From Candidatus Methylospira mobilis (GTDB lineage: Bacteria > Pseudomonadota > Gammaproteobacteria > Methylococcales > Methylococcaceae): a DNA stretch of 64,000 nt. The notes beneath the pieces are model-generated. The model worked only from the letters and a program-made list of their open reading frames with translations, had not been told where the DNA came from and did no database searches. Positions 35,113 to 42,650 of this stretch are shown in pieces; the first letter of the stretch is position 1, and every line of letters begins with the position of its first letter. The translations under genes and the position numbers were made by a program. Location: contig NZ_CP044205.1 in the NCBI RefSeq assembly GCF_009498235.1, positions 1,623,501 to 1,687,500 on the forward strand, written 5' to 3'.

Positions 35113-35455
35113 GGTCACCTCTGCTGACAGTATAAAATCTGTTTTTAGAAGTGTCCGGGCTTATTAAACCATTACATATTGTCGGTCTTTTGGTGTTATA
35201 TTTATTATAAAAATAATATTAATTTATAATATAAATGTAATTATTGTACGCGGGAAGTTTGTCTCCGGCGTTTGAAGTGGCCGGTTGTTTTTGGTTGACG
35301 GTTTTTTGTTGCAGGAGCGGGATGGAAAAGCGCTGCAACGATCGTCAGTGCAGGTAGAGTTTTTTGTCGCGCGGCGTAACGAACCCGCGGGAAAAGGCGT
35401 TATGGCTATTTTCGGCGAGGAATTCTCGAACAAGTCATTTTTAATGTATCCGAAT
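35113..35455. other. AT-rich spacer between IS remnants and pyrrole-type cluster
   Basis: About 340 bp with no gene that I can support. The left part (35165-35245) is very AT-rich (TTATAAAAATAATATTAATT). The right part downstream of the dehydrogenase stop is of ordinary composition. Possible frames here lack homology and a ribosome site. Confidence 0.4.
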
Positions 35456-36571
35456 TCACATCTTCCGCCGGTAGCCATCGCCGCTGCCCAAAAGCGCGGC
35501 TATGATGTTTTTCTGGATTTCCGAGCTGCCGGAAAACAATCGTCCGCCGAGTGCATCCTGCACCAGGCCGGCCAGCCCGTTTTCTGCGATCAACCCCGAA
35601 GCGCCCATAATCTGCACGGCATCAAGGCTGGATTGCAAAAATGCTTCGGCGGCGTACAGTTTGGTCTGGGCTGCGGCGAGGGTCAGGCGTTGTCCGGCAT
35701 CGCATAGGCGTGCGCATTCGCGCAGCCACAAATCCACCGTATCAAGCCGTAATTTCATTTCCGCCAGCCGATGGGCAATGGCCTGATGTTTGCCAAGGTG
35801 AACGTCGCCGGAGCGGCGCGTGCGGCTGTATGCCACAGTTTGCTGTAGTTGCCAGTCCATGATGCCGGAGATTCCGGCGAACACGAAAGCGCGTTCGAGT
35901 TCCAGCGCCCTCTGCATGATCATGGCGCCGGAGCCGGGTTTTCCCAGAAGGCGGTCCTTGCCGATCGGGCAGGCGTCCAGTGTCAGGTTGCCTGTGCTGC
36001 TGCCGCGGCAGGTTTGCAAAGCGCCTACACCGGAGCTGCGGCATCCAGGGTCGTTGCTGGAAACCAGGAATGCCGTTATTTGGCCGTTCAGTTTTGCGTA
36101 TACCACCAGCCAGTCCGCCATCGGAATGTTGGTGATATAGGACTTGCTGCCGCTTAGCAGAAACCCATCCGCGACCGGATCGGCGCGGCAGGTCATTGCC
36201 TGCACGTCGGAACCGCAGTCCGGTTCTGTAATGGCGTGTCCGGCCAGCAGTTCACCATGGATCAGTTGCGGCAATAAGCGTTCGCGCTGCGCTGTGTTAC
36301 CGTGGTGGAGTATGGGGAAGACCGCGCCCCAAAGATGCGCGTTGATTGCCAAAACCAAGCCGGTGTCGCGACTGGCCGTCCCGAGTTGGCGGTGAATTTC
36401 GCAGAGTTTGCCGAAACCGTCGCCGTACCCGCCGTAAGCTTCCGGCAGGGCGTGGCGTAAAATTCCGCTGGAAGCCGCGGCGTGGAAGCGGGACAGTAAA
36501 TCCGCTTCGCGGTATGAGCCGCTGAAAGGAGCGGCCGGCAGATCGGGCTTGGCAGGGTTTTCAGCGCTCAT
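35456..36571 (-). CDS. acyl-CoA dehydrogenase-like flavoenzyme, probable prolyl-carrier-protein oxidase
   Basis: A 371-residue member of the acyl-CoA dehydrogenase fold: N-terminal helices, GHAITEPDCGSDVQAM beta-domain motif, ARTRR-type FAD loop (SRTRRSGDVHLGKHQAI) and C-terminal SGSSEIQKNI. The position of the usual MCAD catalytic Glu is Ser (FSGS for YEGT). The alternative isovaleryl-CoA-dehydrogenase base is kept, Glu226 in LELERAFVFAG. That is the arrangement recalled for prolyl-S-PCP dehydrogenases such as PltE and PigA/RedW. The ATG overlaps the stop of the adenylation gene (TAATG), so the two are coupled. Predicted role: oxidise prolyl-S-carrier protein to a pyrrole or pyrroline thioester. 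A plain acyl-CoA dehydrogenase is the alternative. Confidence 0.8.
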   Translation of the reverse strand: MSAENPAKPDLPAAPFSGSYREADLLSRFHAAASSGILRHALPEAYGGYGDGFGKLCEIHRQLGTASRDTGLVLAINAHLWGAVFPILHHGNTAQRERLLPQLIHGELLAGHAITEPDCGSDVQAMTCRADPVADGFLLSGSKSYITNIPMADWLVVYAKLNGQITAFLVSSNDPGCRSSGVGALQTCRGSSTGNLTLDACPIGKDRLLGKPGSGAMIMQRALELERAFVFAGISGIMDWQLQQTVAYSRTRRSGDVHLGKHQAIAHRLAEMKLRLDTVDLWLRECARLCDAGQRLTLAAAQTKLYAAEAFLQSSLDAVQIMGASGLIAENGLAGLVQDALGGRLFSGSSEIQKNIIAALLGSGDGYRRKM

Positions 36572-38004
36572 TAATCGTTCTCCAGCAGTGTGCATATCTG
36601 TAAATAATCCACCTTGCCGTTGCTGAGGCGCGGCAGCATGTCCAGCACCAGATAACGGTAGGGCTGCATATAAGACGGCAATTGTCGTTGAACATGCTTG
36701 CGTACCTCATGGAGCGTCAGCGGTTGTTCAAGAACCAGAGCGGCTGCAGGGTGCTGTCCGGTTGCAGACGCATGCAAGCCGACTACCGCGCAGGCGGCTA
36801 CCCCGTCCAGTCCGCACAGAACGGTTTCGATTTCTGCCGGTTCTATGCGGTATCCCGAGCACTTGAGCATACGCCCCAAACGGCCATGAAAGCTATATTC
36901 GCCGCGTTCGTTTCTGCTCACCCGGTCTCCTGTCGGGTACCAGCCGGCGCTGTTCAGCGCATTATGCAAACGTCCTTCGCTCCAATAGCCGCTTAGCAGC
37001 GCGGGTCCACGCACCCATAATTCGCCGTTGCCGGGCTCTATTTCCAGCACGGCCCCGCAGGCAGGCAGGCCGATAGGGATAGCCGAAAGCGGATCAAGAA
37101 GGCTGCGCTCCACCGGCCAGCAGCAGCAAACGTTGGTTTCTGTGGGGCCAAACAGATTATATAGCGCCGTATGGGGCAGGGCGTTCGCCAATCGCAGTAA
37201 GTCAGGCGTAGGAAAGATTTCTCCGGCGAACAGCAGAAAACGGAAATCCGGCGGTTTTTTGGTCAAATTCCCTTTGTAGGCTAGAAACGACAGCAGGGAT
37301 GGAACGGTATACCAGCCGCTGATTTTTTGTTCCTGCAGCCAGGCTCCGAGACGTGCCGGCGCCAGAAAGAAATTCGAAGGGACGAAGTGCAGGCTGGCGC
37401 CACGGCCAAGGACTGCATACAGATCGAAAGTGGATAAATCGAAGAAGAACGGCGCGCTGCTTGCGATGCGGTCGCAGGGGCATAATTTTACCAGGCCGGC
37501 CGCCCAGGCCGCAAAAGCCGCAACTGCGCCGTGGCTTAGCGCCACGCCTTTGGGATGGCCGGTTGAGCCGGACGTGTAAAGTATCATTGCCAGGTCGGAT
37601 TCGAGGATTTTGACGTCGAACGGCTGGGCAGGCGGACAGAGATCGATGTTAAACCATGGCGTTCCTTCCGCAAGGTCCTGTGGCTGATCGCCCGAGCCCA
37701 ATACCACCGCAGCACCGGCATCCTTGATGATAAAAGCGCGCCGTTCCGGCGGATTTTTAATATCCAGCGGAACATAGCAGACGCCGGCAAGCAGTGCGCC
37801 GAACAAGGCGGCCGCCGCGGCAATTCCTCGTTCCATCTGTATGGCTGCGCGCTGACCGGGCCGGACGCCCATGGCCTGTAAAGCCGCTGCTATCGCATAC
37901 GCCCGTTCCAGTAGGGTCGCATAGGTGATTTGCTTGTCGTTTTCCGCCAAAGCGATGGCGTCGGGCCGGACCATGCATTGATACAGCCAGGGCGTCAACA
38001 GCAT
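36571..38004 (-). CDS. stand-alone adenylation enzyme, probable L-prolyl-AMP ligase
   Basis: A 477-residue ANL enzyme that would load an amino acid onto the carrier protein encoded upstream. Motifs: A3 LYTSGSTGHPKGVALSH (142-158), A5 NLFGPTETN (283-291), A7 WYPTGDR (355-361), A10 NGKVD (Lys464). Aligned by eye to GrsA, the pocket residues are D189 L190 F193 Y232 L258 A260 L284 V292 C293 K464. From memory, pyrrole-forming prolyl ligases (RedM, PltF, CouN4) have D-L-L-Y-L-A-L-V-C-K, one residue different. The start is ATG 38004, 5 bp after the preceding stop; the open frame continues upstream to 38790 only as an antisense-like shadow of the neighbour's codons. No condensation or thioesterase domain is fused. 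Confidence 0.87.
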   Translation of the reverse strand: MLLTPWLYQCMVRPDAIALAENDKQITYATLLERAYAIAAALQAMGVRPGQRAAIQMERGIAAAAALFGALLAGVCYVPLDIKNPPERRAFIIKDAGAAVVLGSGDQPQDLAEGTPWFNIDLCPPAQPFDVKILESDLAMILYTSGSTGHPKGVALSHGAVAAFAAWAAGLVKLCPCDRIASSAPFFFDLSTFDLYAVLGRGASLHFVPSNFFLAPARLGAWLQEQKISGWYTVPSLLSFLAYKGNLTKKPPDFRFLLFAGEIFPTPDLLRLANALPHTALYNLFGPTETNVCCCWPVERSLLDPLSAIPIGLPACGAVLEIEPGNGELWVRGPALLSGYWSEGRLHNALNSAGWYPTGDRVSRNERGEYSFHGRLGRMLKCSGYRIEPAEIETVLCGLDGVAACAVVGLHASATGQHPAAALVLEQPLTLHEVRKHVQRQLPSYMQPYRYLVLDMLPRLSNGKVDYLQICTLLEND

Positions 38005-38009
38005 AGCGA

Positions 38010-39338
38010 TTATGCCGATTCGCCCAATAGTTCCGCATCCATGAGGGTCATGAGCCGTTCCATCCTGTTTTCGTCGATTGCGGGGTGCAGGTAGTTGTAG
38101 GATAGGACGACCTGTCCGTTTATCTGTCCGGTCAGCAGAGCCAGTCCGGGAGGGAGCGTAACCCAGCTCAAATGAAACATGCTCTTGACTGCCGCTGTCA
38201 GGAACGCGGTATTTTCGAAACGAACCTCGCCAAGATCGGAAAACCAGCACGAACTCAGCTCGCCACCGCTGTGTTGTTTGCGCAGTTGCCGGGCGTAGCG
38301 GCGAGGAGAAAGATATTGCCCCAGCCACATCAGCGGAAGATAGGCGAAGTCGAGTTCCTGGCGTACTGTCTGCCGGTATTGATCCAGCAAATGCTGAAAC
38401 AGTTCGCTTCTGTTCCGCGCTTGTTCGCGCGTTGCCTGAGCGAACAGACAACCTATATGGTTGCCGAATAGCGGCGTCGAGGCGTTCTGTTTTCTCAAGT
38501 TGAACGCATAGGGGATGCAATAGCCGGCTTTGGGGACAGGCGGGCCGGCCAATTCCATGGCGCGCATAAAGCAGCCTATGGTGTATAGCGATTTGCCGGC
38601 AAGACCGGTATGACGTAAGGCCAGGCGGAAAATTACCGCGGATTGCTCCGGGCTGTAGCGGCGCACGCGCAGGCGCAAGGTTTGCGCGCCTTGCTCCATC
38701 GTGGTGGGGAGACTGCTGTCGAGGCTGTTGGCGCGCGCATTGTGGCGTATGGCCTTGAACATCAGCCGTATCGTTTTCGACAAGCCCCAACTCGATAATT
38801 TTTGCAGAACCAGTGAGGACGAGTTCTGCAGCGCGTCCGGGTTGCCGCGGTTCAGGAAGTTCAGCAGCATCTGTCCTCCGCGCGCATCAAGCAACGGATG
38901 CATCCAGCAGAGCATGAGCGCACCGCCTTTTTCTTGTTCCAGCCAGTGAAAACTGAGCGGTTGAGTCGTATCCATGGAGGCGGGGCGATTGATGATTTCC
39001 AGCGCGCGTTGCCGGCAAAAAGAGGCGGCGTCCTCGTTCGGAGGGCATGGCTCGCACTCCAGCTGCAAGCGGCGCGTCGTAGCGACCCAGGCGTAATGGT
39101 TGCCGCGCCGTTCCATGCGGGCAGTGGCTTGCGGAAAATGTGCGGATAAAATATCCAGCCGCTGTTGTAAAAGCAGCAGGTCCGGCACCGAGTCCAATTC
39201 CAGTACAAATCCGCAATAGCCGCCCGGCATGCCGGCGTTACGGATTTCCTGATCCAGTACGAAAGTGAAATAATCTGCGGGATTGAATCGGACAGGAACC
39301 GTAGCGTCTTTCAGTTGAGCCGGGATTTTGTTATCCAT
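38010..39338 (-). CDS. condensation-domain-like acyltransferase, stand-alone
   Basis: A 442-residue soluble protein with weak similarity to the NRPS condensation/WS-DGAT superfamily. The active-site motif HHxxxDG appears as MHPLLDAR, with the catalytic His147 and structural Asp151 kept and the first His and the Gly changed. A later FSDLGEVRF segment matches the C-domain N-F/DFGWG-like region by position. It overlaps the carrier-protein gene by 28 bp and is followed by the adenylation gene after 5 bp. Predicted role: move the carrier-bound acyl group to an amine or alcohol acceptor; the acceptor is unknown. It could also be a non-catalytic condensation-fold protein. Confidence 0.7.
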   Translation of the reverse strand: MDNKIPAQLKDATVPVRFNPADYFTFVLDQEIRNAGMPGGYCGFVLELDSVPDLLLLQQRLDILSAHFPQATARMERRGNHYAWVATTRRLQLECEPCPPNEDAASFCRQRALEIINRPASMDTTQPLSFHWLEQEKGGALMLCWMHPLLDARGGQMLLNFLNRGNPDALQNSSSLVLQKLSSWGLSKTIRLMFKAIRHNARANSLDSSLPTTMEQGAQTLRLRVRRYSPEQSAVIFRLALRHTGLAGKSLYTIGCFMRAMELAGPPVPKAGYCIPYAFNLRKQNASTPLFGNHIGCLFAQATREQARNRSELFQHLLDQYRQTVRQELDFAYLPLMWLGQYLSPRRYARQLRKQHSGGELSSCWFSDLGEVRFENTAFLTAAVKSMFHLSWVTLPPGLALLTGQINGQVVLSYNYLHPAIDENRMERLMTLMDAELLGESA

Positions 39339-39550
39339 AGTTCCAGTGCGTTCAGCGTACGGACATTGTCGGGTTCTATCTCCGTATCCGGCAAGGTTAC
39401 CGCAAAGGTTTTTTCCGCGAACATGATCAGCCGCATCAATCCCATGCTGTCCAGGCCGGCTTCCAGCAAGTCGTCGCCGTCGCTGAAAACGTCAGGATTA
39501 TCGTGATGGATGATTTCGGAGAAAATAAAACTTTTCAGTTTATCTTTCAT
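39311..39550 (-). CDS. free-standing acyl/peptidyl carrier protein
   Basis: A 79-residue carrier protein. The phosphopantetheine site is Ser35 in DLLEAGLDSMGLMRLIMFAE; the four-helix spacing is normal. It is the first gene of the compact leftward set and overlaps the condensation-like gene by 28 bp. It should carry the aminoacyl or pyrrolyl thioester and needs a 4'-phosphopantetheinyl transferase encoded elsewhere. It is not the housekeeping AcpP, which has a distinct DSL-D/E motif and lies in the fab cluster. Confidence 0.87.
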   Translation of the reverse strand: MKDKLKSFIFSEIIHHDNPDVFSDGDDLLEAGLDSMGLMRLIMFAEKTFAVTLPDTEIEPDNVRTLNALELWITKSRLN

Positions 39551-39589
39551 GTGCCGGAGGTCTCAAACGGAAAAGTGGATGGATTTTAA

Positions 39590-40096
39590 TTAATCATGGC
39601 GTAAGTCGGCTGTAAAAGGCAGCGCCGTCATGCCCCAACGCGGAACCGCGTCGCAGTAAGCTGTATAGGCGGGGCCAAACCGTGCACGAAGTACGGGTTC
39701 TTCATACAGCAAAACCAAAAGATGGAGCGCCAGTCCGACGCCTCCCGTGTAGACAAGCAACACACCCTGTTGAAAAAACAGGTTTTCCGCCAACAGTATA
39801 AGCAAAATACTTAAAAACATGGGATTACGCGTCCGCCGATATAATCCGGTCAGCACGAGCTTTTCCGGCGCGTCAATAGGCGCAGGAGTGCCGGCGCCTT
39901 GCACGGCAAATTCCCTTACGCAAAGGCAGTAGCCGGCGATGCCCGCGAGCATAATCACCATGGCGGGTAGCGCAAGCGCCGCTTGCGGGGCGGGACTAGT
40001 TTTCCACGTGAAGGTGATGAGCTGATAGGGCACAAAAACAGTAACCATTCCAGGGATCAGCGCCGTAAACAGCAGTATTTTAGTGACCAGAAGCAT
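39590..40096 (-). CDS. isoprenylcysteine carboxyl methyltransferase-family membrane protein
   Basis: A 168-residue membrane protein with about four helices (residues 5-25, 40-62, 95-118, 120-140). It has the ICMT/phospholipid-methyltransferase signature GLYRRTRNPMFLSILLILLA followed by a conserved EEPVLRARFGPAYTAYC. Such proteins methylate carboxyl groups or lipids with S-adenosylmethionine, but many bacterial members have no known substrate. It lies 40 bp upstream of the carrier-protein gene in the same direction and may be co-transcribed, so methyl-ester formation on the cluster product is possible. A separate lipid role is equally possible. Confidence 0.75.
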   Translation of the reverse strand: MLLVTKILLFTALIPGMVTVFVPYQLITFTWKTSPAPQAALALPAMVIMLAGIAGYCLCVREFAVQGAGTPAPIDAPEKLVLTGLYRRTRNPMFLSILLILLAENLFFQQGVLLVYTGGVGLALHLLVLLYEEPVLRARFGPAYTAYCDAVPRWGMTALPFTADLRHD

Positions 40097-40299
40097 GTAT
40101 ACAACCTATATACTGTTTACTATTGAGGGGCTTGCAAAGCGCATAAAAGCGAGCGGAAATTAGTTGCAGGAACGGCAGAAAAAACTAACCTGCCCCTATA
40201 ATGATAAAATAGAAGCGTCTAAAATCCAGTCTTATCAAAGATATGAGCATACTGCGGGATACGTTATCACAGACATGGCTGATTATACAAGTACGGTAG

Positions 40300-40326
40300 G
40301 TTGGGGTGAACGACAGGAACCCCAAC
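40300..40326. repeat. intergenic hairpin
   Basis: GTTGGGGT (40300-40307) and ACCCCAAC (40319-40326) form a perfect 8-bp stem with an 11-nt loop. Sequences of this kind (AGGTTGGG...CCCAAC) are common dispersed palindromes in proteobacteria. It lies between the fccB stop and the methyltransferase gene, so it could also end fccB messages, but no T tract follows. Confidence 0.5.
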
Positions 40327-40372
40327 GCAAACCCCGGTAGGGGGCGGTTCGTAAATCAACGGAGTTATTGTC

Positions 40373-41647
40373 TTATCCGAAACTGTCTTTCCGGATGTGC
40401 TCCTGCCAGTTTTTGGCGAGATGCGCTTCCTGCGCATGGTCCGCATTCATCGGCGTTTCGCCGGTGGTTGTTGCGATCAGGCGTTTATCGGCGGTGGTGC
40501 GCGCATAAACGCCGGTGATTGATATTGCGTAATCGGGCGCCAGAAAGCTGTAGCAATGGTTGATCAGCGACGGAGGCGACGGCGTGCGCTCGTTCAGCAG
40601 GTTGACGATGGCGAGCGCGCAGATTTTGGCCTGGGAGTTGGCTGAAAAAGCCGATTTCGGCATCGGATAAGCGATGCAGGCGTCGCCGATGACATGAACC
40701 CTAGGCAGTAAAGTCGATTCGAAGCTGTCGAAATCGACAGGACACCAGCCGCCTGCATCGCTCAGTCCGTTTTCTTCGGCGAAACTCCCGGCTTTTTGCG
40801 GGGGTATCACGTTCAGCACGTCGGCGCGATGTTCATTGAAGTGCGTGGTAACTGTGAGCGTATCGACGTTAACTTGCTCGATCAGGCCTTCACTTTCGGA
40901 CGGCAGCCATTCGATCATGCCGGGATACAGCGTTTTCCAGCCTTCGAAAAATAACGCCTGTTTGGAGAATTGGGTTTTCGCGTCGAGGATAATAATTTTC
41001 GAGCGCGGTTTGCAGCGCTGCAGATAGTTGGCGATCAGCGACGCGCGTTCGTAAGGGCCGGGCGGGCAACGGTAGGGGGCGGCGGGAACGGTCAGCATCA
41101 CCACGCCGCCGTCCGGCATGGCGCGTAACTGGTTGCGCAGCAGCATGGTTTGCGGCCCGGCTTTCCACGCGTGCGCCACGCGTTGGCTGGCGGCAAAGTC
41201 GTAGCCCGCTATCGCATCCCAGCGAAAATCGATACCGGGTGCGACCACCAGTCTGTCGTAATGCAGTTTGCCGCCGTCCTTAAGCGCCAAAACGCGGTTT
41301 TTGTTGTCGATGCGCGCGGCTTGCGCCGTTACGACTTCGATTTCGGCATTCTGCCGCAGATGCGCGTAATCGATTGCCAAATCGTCGAGTTTGCGCCATC
41401 CGGCCAGAACTTCGTTCGATCCGGGACAGGACAGATTACGCGGATTCGGTTCCACCAAGGTGACCCTGATGCCGGGATCGAGCAGGCGGATATATCGTGC
41501 TGTTGTCGCGCCGCCATAGCCGCCGCCAACGACTACGACGCGTGCTTTGCTTGTTGCGGCTTGCTTCGCAGGCGAGGCGCTGCACGCGCTCAGTCCTAAC
41601 AGCGCGCCCAGCTTCAGGAATCCGCGGCGGTTCAGTTTCCGGGTCAT
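40373..41647 (-). CDS. fccB: flavocytochrome c sulfide dehydrogenase, flavoprotein subunit FccB
   Basis: FccB oxidises sulfide (or polysulfide) in the periplasm and passes electrons to the c-type subunit. A Tat signal (KLNRRGFLKLGALLG) is followed by the FAD site VVVVGGGYGGATTARYI. The two redox Cys regions of FccB are present: YRCPPGPYERA and GDACIAYPMPKSAFSANSQA. The FCSD flavin-binding C-terminal domain (HCYSFLAPDYAISITGVY) is present. 424 residues, normal length. The start overlaps the fccA stop by 4 bp. This implies sulfide oxidation or detoxification. Confidence 0.93.
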   Translation of the reverse strand: MTRKLNRRGFLKLGALLGLSACSASPAKQAATSKARVVVVGGGYGGATTARYIRLLDPGIRVTLVEPNPRNLSCPGSNEVLAGWRKLDDLAIDYAHLRQNAEIEVVTAQAARIDNKNRVLALKDGGKLHYDRLVVAPGIDFRWDAIAGYDFAASQRVAHAWKAGPQTMLLRNQLRAMPDGGVVMLTVPAAPYRCPPGPYERASLIANYLQRCKPRSKIIILDAKTQFSKQALFFEGWKTLYPGMIEWLPSESEGLIEQVNVDTLTVTTHFNEHRADVLNVIPPQKAGSFAEENGLSDAGGWCPVDFDSFESTLLPRVHVIGDACIAYPMPKSAFSANSQAKICALAIVNLLNERTPSPPSLINHCYSFLAPDYAISITGVYARTTADKRLIATTTGETPMNADHAQEAHLAKNWQEHIRKDSFG

Positions 41648-41976
41648 GGCGATACGGGCGCTTGGCGGCTTAGGTAGTCAGCCATTTTTTGCAGCTCGGA
41701 TTCATCGTAGCCGCGCGCAATCCGGTTCATGATTGATGAGACGCGTTTTCCGCTTTTGAAATCGATCATCCTTTGTATAAAAACCGGTGCTTCCATGCCG
41801 TCAAGACGTGGTAAACCGGACACCCCGGTTTGTGTTCCGTGACAACCGCTGCAGGCGAGCGTCAGTGCCGCGGCGTCAGCGGGGGCATGAACGCTTTCCT
41901 GAGTTGCTGCGCCTGCGAGTACCGGCAACAGCAGCACGCTGCAAAACAGCAAATGTTTCGTTTCAATGTCGCTCAT
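41644..41976 (-). CDS. fccA: flavocytochrome c cytochrome subunit FccA, monoheme
   Basis: A 110-residue periplasmic c-type cytochrome with one heme site, CSGCH (about residues 42-46), and a likely axial Met in SSIMNRIARGYDESELQKMADYLS. The N-terminal signal peptide is about 1-24. The motif and the following RGYDESELQ are typical of FccA and related cytochrome c4/c553 half-domains. One heme, as in Chlorobium-type FccA, rather than two. It overlaps fccB by 4 bp, which supports a complex. Confidence 0.88.
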   Translation of the reverse strand: MSDIETKHLLFCSVLLLPVLAGAATQESVHAPADAAALTLACSGCHGTQTGVSGLPRLDGMEAPVFIQRMIDFKSGKRVSSIMNRIARGYDESELQKMADYLSRQAPVSP

Positions 41977-42107
41977 GTTGTGTTACCGCAGCGTTCAGTC
42001 TAATGGCGAAGACTAATTGAAACAGAATTGCGTATACTAGTCACCGGTTTTATACAGGCCGGTCTTCAGTTGATCAGGCCTTTTTCGTTTGGGTCGTGGA
42101 GCAGGAA

Positions 42108-42629
42108 ATGTCTGAAATTGAATATGAAGTACGTGAGCAGGATTTGGTGGCTTTTAACGAGTACCAGCTGAACGGTTCCAGCGCCGTTAAAAAGATTTTG
42201 CGCATGCATCGGGCAACGGTGCCTGCGCTTATCGTTATTACCGCATTAAGCATCTATTTTTACTATAAGGATCTTGCTTCCGCGCTTTATGTCGGCGGTG
42301 CGGGACTGATATGGGCGATTGCTGTTCCGTACTATTTTCGCTGGAGCTGGCGCAAGCAGATACAAGGGCGATTCACGGCTGAAATGAAAGCGGTAGTGTG
42401 CGGCGCAACGACATTGCGTATTACCCCGGAAGGCTTGGTGGAGCTGCGTGGCGGCGTGCAATCGAAACTACCCTGGCGCGAACTTCTGCGCATAGAGCTG
42501 ACTCCCCGTTACGCCTTTATTTTCACCGACGTCGATAGCGCTGTTATTGTGCCTCGGGAAACATTGACGCGCGGCGATCTGCAGCAGTTTGTGCGCTCGG
42601 CGGACGCCTACATTGAAAAGGCGTCCTGA
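42108..42629 (+). CDS. YcxB-like membrane protein
   Basis: A 173-residue protein with an N-terminal cytoplasmic part (EYEVREQDLVAFNEYQLNGS). Two adjacent membrane helices (about 40-60 and 65-80) and a C-terminal YcxB-like domain (ITPEGLVELRGGVQSKLPWR, YAFIFTDVDSAVIVPRETL) follow. The function of the family is unknown. ATG 42108 is preferred over GTG 42096 because GGAGCAGGA lies directly upstream. It is 21 bp before the ABC-F gene. Confidence 0.75.
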   Translation: MSEIEYEVREQDLVAFNEYQLNGSSAVKKILRMHRATVPALIVITALSIYFYYKDLASALYVGGAGLIWAIAVPYYFRWSWRKQIQGRFTAEMKAVVCGATTLRITPEGLVELRGGVQSKLPWRELLRIELTPRYAFIFTDVDSAVIVPRETLTRGDLQQFVRSADAYIEKAS

Positions 42630-42650
42630 TCTCGTTGCCGGGTTGAGATC

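Noticed and set aside
35285-35707. Rightward 140-codon frame overlapping the dehydrogenase 3' end
   Set aside because: Most of it is antisense to the dehydrogenase. No homology and no ribosome site.
38005-38790. 5' extension of the adenylation frame by about 260 codons
   Set aside because: It overlaps the condensation-like gene in another frame and reads as Arg/Ser/Pro-rich noise. ATG 38004 gives a normal ANL start.
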